The position numbers and the translations under genes were made by a program. A DNA stretch of 64,000 bases, from NCBI RefSeq assembly GCF_007786475.1, contig NZ_VNJJ01000001.1, positions 605,381 to 669,380 of the forward strand, in the 5' to 3' direction. The stretch is from Cohnella terricola (GTDB lineage: Bacteria > Bacillota > Bacilli > Paenibacillales > Paenibacillaceae). Shown in pieces: positions 24,458 to 33,573 of the stretch (the stretch's first letter is position 1; every line of letters starts with the position of its first letter). The notes beneath the pieces are model-generated. The model was not told the DNA's origin, ran no database searches, and saw only the letters and a program-made list of their open reading frames with translations.

Positions 24458-25432
24458 ATGAAATTAATGCAGCTTTATGCCTCCATGAAGTCGGATTTGC
24501 AAGCCATCGAAGATCAGATGGCTCATACCGTTACCTCCGATCTGCCGATCTTGAGCGAGGCGTCGCTTCATTTGCTCAAGGCGGGAGGGAAAAGGATACG
24601 GCCTGTATTCGTATTACTCTCGGGTAAATTCGGCGATTATTCGCTGGAGACGCTTAAGAAAGTGGCTGTGCCGCTAGAGTTGATTCATATGGCAACGCTC
24701 GTCCACGATGACGTCATCGACGATGCCGATACTCGGCGGGGACAACTGACCGTTAAGTCGAAGTGGGATAACCGAGTGGCCATGTATACCGGAGACTATA
24801 TATATGCCAAGGCGCTGACGGTCATTACCGAACTGGATAAACCGAGAATCCATCAAATTTTGTCCGGATCGATCGTCCAGGTGTGCATCGGCGAGATGGA
24901 GCAGATTCGCGACTTCTTTAACGTTGACCAAAGCGTCCGCAACTATTTACGCCGGATTAGGCGGAAGACGGCGCTTCTCATCGCGATTAGCTGCCAATTG
25001 GGCGCGATTGCGACCGACGCACCGGTTAAAGTCAGCAACGCGCTATACCGATTCGGCTATAACGTGGGCATGTTGTTCCAAATTACGGACGATCTGCTCG
25101 ATTTGTGCGGAACGGAAAAGGCGATCGGCAAACCGCCCGGCAGCGATCTGAGACAAGGGAATATTACGCTTCCGGTTCTATATGCGCTGCAAGACGAATC
25201 TATTAAAGGACGTTTGCTTGACGAGATCCAGCTGATCAAGGAGAGTGACGGACAGGCGGGATCGGCGGCAGCCGTAAAACTGGTTCGATCAAGCAGAGGG
25301 ATTAAAGATGCGGAGCAAATGGCGGAACGGTATCTGACCAAAGCTCTTAAAGCGCTAGAGTCGCTCCCGGATATTGCGGCAAAACGGAATTTGGCCGATA
25401 TTGCTCGATTCGTGGCGAAACGAAGTTATTAA
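24458..25432 (+). CDS. hepT: Heptaprenyl diphosphate synthase component 2 (polyprenyl synthetase)
   Basis: Catalytic subunit of 324 residues, condensing isopentenyl diphosphate onto farnesyl diphosphate. It has GGKRIRP near residue 43, the first Asp motif DDVIDDADTRRG near 85 and the second Asp motif DDLLD near 213, followed by GSDLRQGN. Ribosome binding site CAGGTG is weak. Works with HepS (20.5 kb). Confidence 0.94.
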   Translation: MKLMQLYASMKSDLQAIEDQMAHTVTSDLPILSEASLHLLKAGGKRIRPVFVLLSGKFGDYSLETLKKVAVPLELIHMATLVHDDVIDDADTRRGQLTVKSKWDNRVAMYTGDYIYAKALTVITELDKPRIHQILSGSIVQVCIGEMEQIRDFFNVDQSVRNYLRRIRRKTALLIAISCQLGAIATDAPVKVSNALYRFGYNVGMLFQITDDLLDLCGTEKAIGKPPGSDLRQGNITLPVLYALQDESIKGRLLDEIQLIKESDGQAGSAAAVKLVRSSRGIKDAEQMAERYLTKALKALESLPDIAAKRNLADIARFVAKRSY

Positions 25433-25495
25433 TCAACCTCTTTTATGGTAAAATAGGAGTGCAATACCGCTTGGAATTGGAAGGAGAGAGGTTTG

Positions 25496-25939
25496 ATGGA
25501 AAGAACGTATTTGATGGTCAAACCCGATGGCGTGCAGCGGGGACTGATCGGAGAGATCGTCGGCCGTTTCGAACGCAAAGGGTTAAAGCTTGTCGGCGCC
25601 AAGTTGATGAACGTTTCGCTCGAGCTCGCCGAGAAACATTACGCAGAACATAAAGGCAAGGATTTTTACGAGAAGCTGCTGGAGTTCATTACATCCGGAC
25701 CGGTATTCGCGATGGTGTGGGAAGGCGATCAAGCCGTCGGACTGTGCCGCGCGATGATCGGCAAGACGAACGCGCTAGAGGCGGCGCCAGGAACGATACG
25801 CAGCGATTATGCCATACATACGAATTTTAACTTGATTCACGGCTCTGATTCCCACGATAACGCGGAACGCGAGATCGGCATTTTTTTCTCGGAAGAGGAA
25901 CTGGTGTCCTACGATAAAGCGATACAGGTGTGGATATAA
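25496..25939 (+). CDS. ndk: Nucleoside diphosphate kinase
   Basis: A 147-residue kinase balancing NTP pools. The active-site histidine lies in NLIHGSDS, and the N-terminus [19 protein letters not shown] is typical. A TTG at 25493 precedes the ATG directly; the ATG after AAGGAGAGAG is the usual start. Same place as in B. subtilis, between hepT and cheR. Confidence 0.96.
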   Translation: MERTYLMVKPDGVQRGLIGEIVGRFERKGLKLVGAKLMNVSLELAEKHYAEHKGKDFYEKLLEFITSGPVFAMVWEGDQAVGLCRAMIGKTNALEAAPGTIRSDYAIHTNFNLIHGSDSHDNAEREIGIFFSEEELVSYDKAIQVWI

Positions 25940-25957
25940 GGGAGAGAATTGAACGTC

Positions 25958-26779
25958 ATGGGAGACATTCGTTCCAATCCAGCAACAAATTTGCGTTTTT
26001 CCGAAGATGAGGATTTCGCGAAATTCATCGTGGACATCAAGCGTTTGACGTCCATCGATTTGTCTCAATATAAGGAAAATCAGATGCGGCGCCGTCTGAC
26101 CACTTTGCGGATGAAATACGGGTACAAGACGTTCGAGGAATACTTTACGGCTCTATCCGGCGAACCACGGCTGCGAAACGAATTTCTGGATCGAATGACG
26201 ATCAACGTGTCCGAATTTTGGCGCAATCCGAATCGCTGGGAGGTACTGAAGGATAAGTTCCTGCCTAAGCTGATTGAGGATTCCTCGAGGCTGAACATCT
26301 GGAGTGCCGCTTGTTCGACGGGGGAGGAGCCTTATACGCTGGCCATGATTCTGGATTCACTCGGCATCCTGGATCGAACCGCTTTGCTGGGGACGGATCT
26401 TGATGAAGGAGTGCTCGCCAAAGCGAAGGAAGGCGTCTATTTGGAGCGCTCTTTGCGGGACGTGCCGAGAGAGTATCGGGAGAAATATTTCGTCGAGGCC
26501 GACGGGGCGTTTCAGATTGCGGACAAATTAAAGAAAGCCGTCAAGTTGCAGAAACAGAATCTGCTGCTCGATTCTTTCGGGGAAAAGTACGATTTGATCG
26601 TCTGCCGTAACGTGATGATTTATTTTACGGAAGATGCCAAGCATATTTTGTACGGTAAGTTCGCTCAGGCGCTTAAACCCGGAGGATTGCTGTTCGTCGG
26701 CAGCACCGAGCAGATTTTTTCTCCCGGGCAATACGGCTTGGAGACCGCCGAGACTTTTTTTTACCGGCGTCTGGAATAG
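25958..26779 (+). CDS. cheR: Chemotaxis protein methyltransferase CheR
   Basis: SAM-dependent methylation of receptor glutamates in chemotaxis adaptation. The 273-residue protein has the N-terminal CheR helical domain and the SAM-binding motif IWSAACSTGEEPYTLAM near residue 112, with DLIVCRNVMIYF later. An in-frame TTG at 25949 is only two bases from GGGAGAG, so the ATG at 25958 is preferred. This links to the PilZ gene at 0.2 kb only by the shared theme of motility. Confidence 0.95.
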   Translation: MGDIRSNPATNLRFSEDEDFAKFIVDIKRLTSIDLSQYKENQMRRRLTTLRMKYGYKTFEEYFTALSGEPRLRNEFLDRMTINVSEFWRNPNRWEVLKDKFLPKLIEDSSRLNIWSAACSTGEEPYTLAMILDSLGILDRTALLGTDLDEGVLAKAKEGVYLERSLRDVPREYREKYFVEADGAFQIADKLKKAVKLQKQNLLLDSFGEKYDLIVCRNVMIYFTEDAKHILYGKFAQALKPGGLLFVGSTEQIFSPGQYGLETAETFFYRRLE

Positions 26780-26839
26780 ACGTATGTTCGCAAAGTTCTC
26801 AACCGATAATAAGGCTATTCAGGCCACGCGGAGGGAACT

Positions 26840-27001
26840 ATGGACAAACGCAAAGTCATAGCGGCTTACAGGCGAGGATTGATATCCGTACAGGAATGCG
26901 CGCAAATATTGGGCTTGGATAACGTGGAGCTTCTCGGACATATGAGGGAATCGAGAGCGCCGCGTGCGAATGCCGGGAAGAAACAGTCCGTCCGTACGTG
27001 A
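26840..27001 (+). CDS. Small helix-turn-helix-like protein, 53 residues
   Basis: ATG at 26840 follows GGAGGGA by about four bases. The first 30 residues (for example AYRRGLISVQECAQILGLD) resemble a helix-turn-helix or a domain that binds RNA polymerase or DNA, followed by a basic tail (ESRAPRANAGKKQSVRT). No family is recognised, and a real function is not shown. It lies in the gap between cheR and aroC, and its last codons overlap a terminator-like stem. Too short for a 60-codon cutoff. Confidence 0.6.
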   Translation: MDKRKVIAAYRRGLISVQECAQILGLDNVELLGHMRESRAPRANAGKKQSVRT

Positions 27002-27017
27002 CGGGCTATTTTCTTTT
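26985..27017 (+). terminator. Terminator overlapping the end of the small HTH-like gene
   Basis: AGTCCGT (26985-26991) pairs with ACGGGCT (27001-27007, one G-T pair), followed by ATTTTCTTTTC. Confidence 0.5.
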
Positions 27018-27031
27018 CTAAAGCTCTTTGC

Positions 27032-27061
27032 TTGTCAAACGCTTTAACGCTGTACTATAAT
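27032..27061 (+). promoter_or_regulatory. Promoter of the aroC-aroB-aroH operon
   Basis: TTGTCA (27032-27037), 18-bp spacer, TATAAT (27056-27061). An upstream in-frame ATG at 27060 falls in the -10 box and cannot be the aroC start. Confidence 0.75.
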
Positions 27062-27110
27062 GTATCAAAGATATTTTCGGCTTTCGTGGCATGAAGGGGA
27101 GGAACCGGGA

Positions 27111-28280
27111 TTGAGTTTACGTTACTTAACCGCGGGAGAGACGCATGGCCCGCAGCTTACCGCAATTATAGAAGGGTTGCCTAGCAATCTGGAACTTGAT
27201 TTCGAAGCTTTGAATTTTCAATTGCAGCGTCGCCAGAAAGGCCACGGCCGCGGCCGGCGCATGCAGATCGAGACCGATACGGCGCAGATCGTGGGCGGAG
27301 TCCGGCACGGCCGCACGACGGGAGCGCCGGTAGCCGTTGTCGTCGAGAATAAAGACTGGAAGCACTGGACGTCGGTCATGAACGTGGAGCCGATCGAAGG
27401 CGGAGACGAGACGAAACGCCGCGTATTCCGTCCGCGTCCGGGACATGCCGACTTGAACGGTGGACTGAAATATAATCTGAAAGATTTGCGCAACGTCCTT
27501 GAGCGCTCCAGCGCCCGAGAGACAGCGGCTCGCGTAGCGGTCGGTGCCATCGCGCGCCAATTGCTGGGCAAATTCGGCATTCAGGTAGCCGGACACGTCG
27601 TATCGATCGGCGAAGTGGTCGCTGCTGCTCCGAATCTTCCGATCGACGAACTGATCGCCGTAACCGAACAATCGCCGGTTAGAGTCGCGGACAAAGATGC
27701 CGAGCAGAAAATGATGGAACTGATCGACCGTATGAAATCGGAAGGTGATACGATCGGCGGTGTGGTCGAATGCATCGTAACGGGACTTCCAGTTGGCCTC
27801 GGCAGCCATGTTCAGTGGGATCGTAAGCTGGACGGTCGCATCGCTCAAGCCGTCGTTTCGATCAACGCTTTTAAAGGCGTCGAAGTGGGAATCGGATTCG
27901 AGGCGGCTCGCATTCCCGGGTCGAAGGTGCATGACGAAATCCTATATTCCGAGGAGAAGGGTTTCTTTAGAGGTTCTAACCGCGCGGGAGGATTCGAAGG
28001 CGGAATGACGACCGGCGAACCGATCGTCGTGCGCGGCGTCATGAAGCCGATTCCGACCTTGTACAAGCCGCTGGCAAGTGTCGATATCGATACGAAGGAA
28101 GCATTTACCGCACAGGTCGAACGTTCCGATGCTTGCGCGGTTCCGGCAGCTAGCGTGGTTATGGAACACGTGGTCGCTTGGGAAGTGGCGAAGGCGTTCC
28201 TAGAGAAATTCGGCGGAGATTCCATAGAAGAAATTCAAGCGAACCTGGATCATTACTTGAGCCAAGTGGAGGCCTACTAA
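27111..28280 (+). CDS. aroC: Chorismate synthase
   Basis: Last step of the shikimate pathway, EPSP to chorismate, needing reduced FMN. The 389-residue protein starts [17 protein letters not shown] and contains RPGHADLNG, the [15 protein letters not shown] motif and GGMTTGEPI. The TTG at 27111, seven bases after GGGGAGG, gives the normal family length. In B. subtilis this gene is called aroF. Its product feeds AroH, TrpE and MqnA in this window. Its stop overlaps the aroB start. Confidence 0.96.
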   Translation: MSLRYLTAGETHGPQLTAIIEGLPSNLELDFEALNFQLQRRQKGHGRGRRMQIETDTAQIVGGVRHGRTTGAPVAVVVENKDWKHWTSVMNVEPIEGGDETKRRVFRPRPGHADLNGGLKYNLKDLRNVLERSSARETAARVAVGAIARQLLGKFGIQVAGHVVSIGEVVAAAPNLPIDELIAVTEQSPVRVADKDAEQKMMELIDRMKSEGDTIGGVVECIVTGLPVGLGSHVQWDRKLDGRIAQAVVSINAFKGVEVGIGFEAARIPGSKVHDEILYSEEKGFFRGSNRAGGFEGGMTTGEPIVVRGVMKPIPTLYKPLASVDIDTKEAFTAQVERSDACAVPAASVVMEHVVAWEVAKAFLEKFGGDSIEEIQANLDHYLSQVEAY

Positions 28281-29395
28281 TGGCGGGCGGAACGAGAGTA
28301 CTGACGGTGGAACTCGGGGAACGGTCATATCCGATCTATATCGGAAGCGGATTGATCGAAGAGACAGGGAAGAAGTTCGCGGAGCACGGTTTTCCAGTCA
28401 AATCGCCTATTCTACTCATTACGGACAGCGCCGTCGAGGGGTTATATGCGGAACGGGTCGAGATCAGCTTACGAGCATTGGGGTATACAGTTTCGCGCGC
28501 CGTCGTGCCGTCCGGGGAATCTTCCAAATCGCTTGAGATGTTGGACGTTCTCGTAGAGCAAGCTTTGAAGGCGGGACTGGACCGCAAATCGACCGTGATC
28601 GCCTTGGGTGGCGGAGTGGTCGGCGATCTAGCGGGGTTCGTCGCTGCATCCTATATGCGGGGCGTCCGATTTGTACAGATCCCGACGACGATTCTAGCTC
28701 ATGACAGCAGTGTTGGAGGTAAAGTCGCCGTCAACCATCGCTTGGCCAAAAATATTATCGGGGCTTTCCATCAGCCGGAATTCGTGCTTTACGATTTGAA
28801 TACGCTGGCAAGCCTGCCTGCTCGCGAAGTGAAGGCGGGGCTCTCGGAGGTCATCAAGCACGGGCTGATCTGGAACGAAGATTTCGTGGCTTGGTGCGAT
28901 GAGAACGCAGAGAAGCTCCTTGGACTGGAACCGGACGCACTCGGTTACGCCCTATACGAAGGCTGCAAAGTGAAGTCCACCGTCGTCTCGCGCGACGAGA
29001 GGGAGAACGATCTGCGAGCGATCCTGAATCTAGGGCATACGATCGGCCATGCACTGGAAGCCGTTGCGGGTTACGGACAATTGCTGCATGGTGAGGCGAT
29101 CGCGATCGGCATGGTCGGGGCCGCGCGGCTTGCCGCCAAGTTCGGTTATTCGGCGGATATCGCTGAGACGACGGAGCGGATATTCCGCAAATTCGGACTT
29201 CCGGTCCGGATTCCGGACGACTGCGCGACGGACGAGATTATGGGCGCCATGCTCCATGACAAAAAGTTCGCGGAGGGGAAAATGGTCTTCGTCGTGCCGA
29301 CATCCATCGGTAGCGTGGAGATTCGCAATGACGTGCCATCGGCATGGGTAACGGAAATCGTGGATGGATTAAGAGAGGGGAAATCGCAATCATGA
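28280..29395 (+). CDS. aroB: 3-dehydroquinate synthase
   Basis: Converts DAHP to 3-dehydroquinate, the second shikimate step, using NAD and zinc. The 371-residue protein shows GGGVVGDLAGFVAASYMRG, the KAGLSEVIKHG motif and the metal-binding NLGHTIGHALE and HGEAIAIGM segments. The ATG at 28280 shares one base with the aroC stop, after GTGGAGG; the longer frame is inside aroC. Confidence 0.96.
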   Translation: MAGGTRVLTVELGERSYPIYIGSGLIEETGKKFAEHGFPVKSPILLITDSAVEGLYAERVEISLRALGYTVSRAVVPSGESSKSLEMLDVLVEQALKAGLDRKSTVIALGGGVVGDLAGFVAASYMRGVRFVQIPTTILAHDSSVGGKVAVNHRLAKNIIGAFHQPEFVLYDLNTLASLPAREVKAGLSEVIKHGLIWNEDFVAWCDENAEKLLGLEPDALGYALYEGCKVKSTVVSRDERENDLRAILNLGHTIGHALEAVAGYGQLLHGEAIAIGMVGAARLAAKFGYSADIAETTERIFRKFGLPVRIPDDCATDEIMGAMLHDKKFAEGKMVFVVPTSIGSVEIRNDVPSAWVTEIVDGLREGKSQS

Positions 29396-29760
29396 GCGTG
29401 AGGGGAATCCGCGGGGCCATAACGGTCGAACAGAACGAAGAGCAGCTCATTCTGGATGCGACAATTGAGCTGTTGAACGGAATCGTAGAAGTGAATCAAT
29501 TCGAGCCTGAAGATATCGCCAGCGTCTTCGTTACGGTCACTCAAGACCTGGACGCCACGTTTCCTGCGCGTGCCATCCGTCAGATGGCAGGCTGGGAACT
29601 CGTGCCGCTCATGTGCTCGCTTGAAGTTCCGGTAAAGGGCAGCCTGGAAAAGTGCATTCGTCTCATGGTACTCGTGAACACGAACGTCCCTCAGAAGGAT
29701 ATTCGTCACGTATACTTAAATCGCGCTCAGGCACTACGGCCGGATTTGGCGGCTAAGTAA
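29392..29760 (+). CDS. aroH: Monofunctional chorismate mutase, AroH type
   Basis: Turns chorismate into prephenate for tyrosine and phenylalanine. The 122-residue protein belongs to the trimeric AroH fold, with the N-terminal RGIRGAITVE containing the active-site arginine, and the YLNRAQALRPDLA tail with a second one. Overlaps aroB (ATGA) behind GAGAGGGG. Its product prephenate is used by TyrA at 37.5 kb. Confidence 0.94.
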   Translation: MSVRGIRGAITVEQNEEQLILDATIELLNGIVEVNQFEPEDIASVFVTVTQDLDATFPARAIRQMAGWELVPLMCSLEVPVKGSLEKCIRLMVLVNTNVPQKDIRHVYLNRAQALRPDLAAK

Positions 29761-29770
29761 TCGTAAATAG

Positions 29771-29814
29771 AAAATCCTCCTCGCACTGATCAGGGTGCCG
29801 TGGAGGATTTTTTT
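29771..29814 (+). terminator. Terminator after aroH
   Basis: AAATCCTCC pairs with GGAGGATTT, followed by a run of T. It separates the aro genes from the trp operon, which has its own promoter. Confidence 0.85.
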
Positions 29815-29866
29815 GTACCCGTTTTGAATCAAGGTACCCGTGCAAATATGTAAACATCAGTATGCA

Positions 29867-29895
29867 TTGACGCCACTTCTAAGCGATGGTATAGT
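29867..29895 (+). promoter_or_regulatory. Promoter of the trp operon
   Basis: TTGACG (29867-29872), 17-bp spacer, TATAGT (29890-29895). Predicted start near 29902, giving a leader of about 225 nt before trpE. Confidence 0.75.
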
Positions 29896-29953
29896 TTATT
29901 CATTGAAGCACAGCGGAACGGTCGGCCACAGGGACGACAACTTACGCGCGTGC

Positions 29954-29986
29954 GAGCCGAGTAGAGTTGAGATGAGATGAGCGGAG
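29954..29986 (+). promoter_or_regulatory. TRAP-binding site: seven GAG triplets
   Basis: GAG occurs at 29954, 29959, 29964, 29969, 29974, 29979 and 29984, each separated by exactly two bases, the spacing TRAP needs. The segment GAGATG within it can pair with CATCTC (30056-30061) of the terminator below, so antitermination and TRAP binding are mutually exclusive, as in the B. subtilis trp leader. B. subtilis has eleven triplets; no more at this register are seen. Confidence 0.9.
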
Positions 29987-30054
29987 TATCCGTATCCTCG
30001 CGCCGATGGGTCGTGCGCGGCGAGAAGCGGTTAACTTTTACTTATCGATCATGC

Positions 30055-30083
30055 GCATCTCTGCGGAGCAGAGATGCTTTTTT
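30055..30083 (+). terminator. trp attenuator (leader terminator)
   Basis: GCATCTCTGC (30055-30064), GGA loop, GCAGAGATGC (30068-30077), then TTTTTT (30078-30083). A perfect 10-bp stem 46 bases before trpE, formed when TRAP holds the GAG repeats. Confidence 0.92.
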
Positions 30084-30128
30084 ATTTGGACGAACAGGCC
30101 GGCAAGCGCGGCGGAGGGAGAGAGAAAG

Positions 30129-31709
30129 ATGGACGAGTTGGAGCTTCAAGGAATTAAGTCGATGGCCGGACAGTACAACGTGATCCCGGTCGTGCGCAAG
30201 CTGCTTGCCGATACAGAGACGCCGATACGGGTGTTCCAGCATTTGAGCCGGGACGAGCGCGCGTTCCTGCTGGAGAGCGTGGAGGGCGGCGTCAAGTGGG
30301 CCAGATATTCTTTTATCGGAACGGACCCGTTTCTCGTATTGAGACTGAAGCACAACCGCCTGACGTTGGAGCAGAACGGCATAGTGGAATCGCATAAGAC
30401 GACGGAGCCGCTTCAATTGCTAAGAGATAAGCTTCGCTCCTACCGCAGTCCCGCGTTGCCTGAGCTTCCTCCTTTCACCGGAGGGGCGATCGGATTTTTC
30501 GGATACGATCTGCTGCAATATTACGAACGGAAAATTCCGCCGCACAAGCAAGACGATCTGAACATGGACGATATGCAATTCATGTTTTGCGACCGGGTTA
30601 TCGTCTTCGATCATTTTAAGCAACAGGTACTAGTGATCGGGAATGTGCATATCGCCGAGGGTGCAAGCGATGCCGATATCGAGTCGGCTTACAGGGAGAC
30701 CCTTAACGGGATTGACGACACCATCCGCAGAATCCAGCAGCCGATTCCGATTCAGCCGTCGCGCAGCACGCCGCCCCAGGACCCCGACCTCGGAGTCGTC
30801 GCGTCGAACGTGACCAAGGAACAGTTTATTGACAATGTAAATCAGGCGAAGGAGTACATTCGCGCGGGGGACATTTTCCAGGTCGTGCTTTCGCAGCGTT
30901 TTCACATCGAGACGGAAGTCGATCCGCTTCACGTATACCGAGTGCTCAGAACGATGAATCCGTCCCCTTACATGTATGTGCTTAAGTTGGACGACGAGGT
31001 TATCGTGGGAACTTCACCCGAGTTGCTCGTCAAAGTCGACAACGGCAAAGTGGAAACCCGGCCGATCGCCGGTACGCGGCCACGTGGCCGCACGCCGGAA
31101 GAAGATTTGCAGTTGGAAAAGGAACTGCTGGCGGATGAAAAAGAGCGCGCCGAACACGTCATGCTCGTTGATCTCGGCCGCAACGACATCGGGAGGGTAT
31201 CTACGTTCGGGACGGTCAAATGCGACAGCTATATGGAGATCGAGCGATATTCCCACGTGATGCACATCGTGTCCAACGTGACCGGTCAGTTAAGGCCGGA
31301 TAAGGATTTCTACGACGCGTTCCTATCATGCCTTCCCGCTGGAACGGTGTCGGGCGCTCCAAAGCTCAGGGCGATGGAGATCATCGCCGAGCTTGAGAAC
31401 GAAGCTCGCGGCGCGTATGCCGGAGCGATCGGTTATCTCGGATTTTCGGGCAACCTCAATACATGCATAACAATCAGAACGATCATTTTCAAACATGGCA
31501 AAGCATTCGTGCAAGCCGGAGCGGGTATCGTCTGGGATTCCGTGCCGGAAAACGAGTACGAGGAAACGCTCAATAAAGCGAAGGGGATGCTCAAAGCGAT
31601 TCGCGCTGCAGAAGCGGCATTCCCTCCCGATAACTCCGTAAGAAGAACCGCGAATGAATTTTCGACCGTGCTGGCGGGCGATCGCAGGACCAATCTGGAT
31701 TATGACTAA
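30129..31709 (+). CDS. trpE: Anthranilate synthase component I
   Basis: Makes anthranilate from chorismate, with the glutamine amidotransferase partner TrpG/PabA absent here and expected elsewhere, as in B. subtilis. The 526-residue protein contains the feedback-type N-terminal domain (FLLESVEG, the tryptophan-binding region) and the chorismate-binding core, with PSPYMYVL, RPIAGTRPRGRT, LVDLGRNDIGRV, and GAPKLRAMEII. The ATG at 30129 follows GGCGGAGGGAGAG; the open frame runs upstream to 30006, into the attenuator, and is not used. Regulated by TRAP attenuation, as seen directly in the leader. Confidence 0.96.
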   Translation: MDELELQGIKSMAGQYNVIPVVRKLLADTETPIRVFQHLSRDERAFLLESVEGGVKWARYSFIGTDPFLVLRLKHNRLTLEQNGIVESHKTTEPLQLLRDKLRSYRSPALPELPPFTGGAIGFFGYDLLQYYERKIPPHKQDDLNMDDMQFMFCDRVIVFDHFKQQVLVIGNVHIAEGASDADIESAYRETLNGIDDTIRRIQQPIPIQPSRSTPPQDPDLGVVASNVTKEQFIDNVNQAKEYIRAGDIFQVVLSQRFHIETEVDPLHVYRVLRTMNPSPYMYVLKLDDEVIVGTSPELLVKVDNGKVETRPIAGTRPRGRTPEEDLQLEKELLADEKERAEHVMLVDLGRNDIGRVSTFGTVKCDSYMEIERYSHVMHIVSNVTGQLRPDKDFYDAFLSCLPAGTVSGAPKLRAMEIIAELENEARGAYAGAIGYLGFSGNLNTCITIRTIIFKHGKAFVQAGAGIVWDSVPENEYEETLNKAKGMLKAIRAAEAAFPPDNSVRRTANEFSTVLAGDRRTNLDYD

Positions 31710-31730
31710 GGGAAAGGGGAATGAAGCGAG

Positions 31731-32777
31731 ATGAATGAAGCGATCACGATTAGCTTGCCGCTGGCGCTGAACAAGCTGACGAGCGGCCATGATTTGACCC
31801 GGGACGAGGCGTTCGGCGTCATGACCACGATCATGAAAGGCGAAGCGACACCCTCCCAGATTAGCGGGACGGTAATCGCACTGCGCATGAAAGGCGAGAC
31901 GGTCGACGAGATTCTCGGATTCGCCGAAGCGATGAGAGCTTTCTCCAACCATGTCGCGACGGAAAATACCGATCTGCTGGACACTTGCGGTACGGGCGGT
32001 TCGGGCATTCACAAATTCAATATCTCGACGGCGTCGGCGATCATCGCCGCTGCTGCGGACGTCAGAGTCGCCAAGCACGGCAACCGGGCGATGTCCGGTA
32101 AAGCGGGCAGCGCGGACGTGTTGGAAGCGTTAGGCGTCAATATCAACCTAACCGCGGCGCAAGCGGCGGAATGTCTTGAGCAAACGGGCATCTGCTTTAT
32201 GTTCGCGCAGTTATTCCATCCCGCTCTGAAGCATGCAGCTGTGCCTAGACGCGAGCTAGGCGTCCGGACGATCTTTAATATGTTGGGGCCGCTGACCAAC
32301 CCTGCGAAAGCGGATTGCCAGCTGATCGGCTTGTACGACAGAACCCGGACTTCGACGGTAGCCGAAGTGCTTTCCCGACTCGGTTTGAAAAAAGCGATGG
32401 TCGTCGGCAGCCACGACGGCCTCGATGAAATCAGCATTTCGGCACCCACACAAGTTTCCGAACTGCAGAACGGGGAAGTGATTACGTACGACGTCACTCC
32501 CGAAGAGCTCGGGCTCGCGACAGTATCCCTCAAAGCGGTGCAAGGGGGCAACGCGGTGGAGAACGCGCATATCATCCGACGAGTTCTTGGCGGTGAGAAA
32601 AGCGCCTACCGGGATGTCGTGCTTGCCAACGCGGGTGCCTGCATTTATGTAGCGGGGCGTGCAGCGTCTCTGGCTGACGGCGTTAAAGCCGCGGCCGCTA
32701 CGATCGATTCCGGTTTAGCTGAAGACAAATTGCTGCAATGGATTGCCACGACAGGAGAATTGAGCCATGTTTCTTGA
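31731..32777 (+). CDS. trpD: Anthranilate phosphoribosyltransferase
   Basis: Adds phosphoribose to anthranilate. The 348-residue protein has DTCGTGGSGIHKFNIST near residue 82, the KHGNRAMSGKAGSADVLEALG segment, and GPLTNPA. The start codon is 21 bases after trpE, behind AAAGGGGAATGAAG. It overlaps trpC by 11 bases. Confidence 0.96.
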   Translation: MNEAITISLPLALNKLTSGHDLTRDEAFGVMTTIMKGEATPSQISGTVIALRMKGETVDEILGFAEAMRAFSNHVATENTDLLDTCGTGGSGIHKFNISTASAIIAAAADVRVAKHGNRAMSGKAGSADVLEALGVNINLTAAQAAECLEQTGICFMFAQLFHPALKHAAVPRRELGVRTIFNMLGPLTNPAKADCQLIGLYDRTRTSTVAEVLSRLGLKKAMVVGSHDGLDEISISAPTQVSELQNGEVITYDVTPEELGLATVSLKAVQGGNAVENAHIIRRVLGGEKSAYRDVVLANAGACIYVAGRAASLADGVKAAAATIDSGLAEDKLLQWIATTGELSHVS

Positions 32778-33573
32778 TCGCATCGTCGCTACCAAACAAC
32801 AAGAGGTAGAGACGTTAAAACAAACGTTATCGATTGCCGACGTGGAAAAACAGATCGCGGACATGTCGTCTTGCCGCGGATTCGAGCGAGCGTTGATCGG
32901 CCGCAACCGCCCGGTCGGGCTGATCGCCGAAGTGAAGAAGGCAAGCCCTTCGAAAGGGCTGATCCGTCCCGATTTCGATCCGGTCAGCTTGGCGCAAGCC
33001 TACGAGCAGGCGGGTACGGACTGCATCTCCGTGCTGACGGATACCGATTATTTCCAAGGCAGCAACGCGTATTTGACGCAGGTTAGCAGTCATGTTAAAG
33101 TACCGCTATTGCGTAAGGACTTCACGATCGACGAGCGGCAAATTTACGAAGCCAGACTGATCGGGGCGGATGCGATCTTGTTGATCGCTGCAATCTTGAC
33201 GCCTGCCCAGCTCGCTTCTTTCCATGCGCTTGCCCGCGACCTGGGCTTGGACGTGCTCGTCGAAGTGCATAACCGTCCGGAATTGGAAACAGTTCTCGAG
33301 ATGGGCCAAGCGACGCTGATCGGCGTCAATAATCGCGACTTGAAGACGTTCGCGACTGATCTGCGGGTAACAGAACAGTTGATCGGATTGATGCCGAAGA
33401 ACGTCGTTGCGATAAGCGAAAGCGCGATCTCATCGACGGACGATATTGCGTTCGTGCGCCAAGCAGGAGCGCAGGCCGTGTTGATCGGCGAGCATTTCAT
33501 GCGCCAAGCGAACGTTCAGGACGCGGTGAACAATCTGCTGGGACCTGCGGCGAAAGAAGGCTCAGCGCAATGA
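32767..33573 (+). CDS. trpC: Indole-3-glycerol phosphate synthase
   Basis: A 268-residue TIM barrel closing the indole ring. It has the motif VKKASPSKGLIRPDFDP, LLRKDFTIDERQIYEAR with the catalytic lysine, and GVNNRDLKTF. The start lies inside trpD with GACAGGAG upstream, and the stop overlaps trpF. Separate from trpF, unlike the E. coli fusion. Confidence 0.96.
   Translation: MFLDRIVATKQQEVETLKQTLSIADVEKQIADMSSCRGFERALIGRNRPVGLIAEVKKASPSKGLIRPDFDPVSLAQAYEQAGTDCISVLTDTDYFQGSNAYLTQVSSHVKVPLLRKDFTIDERQIYEARLIGADAILLIAAILTPAQLASFHALARDLGLDVLVEVHNRPELETVLEMGQATLIGVNNRDLKTFATDLRVTEQLIGLMPKNVVAISESAISSTDDIAFVRQAGAQAVLIGEHFMRQANVQDAVNNLLGPAAKEGSAQ

Noticed and set aside
30112..30150. Second TRAP site around the trpE start
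   Set aside because: GAG triplets occur but at irregular 1-6 nt spacing, unlike the strict 2-nt spacing of the main site.
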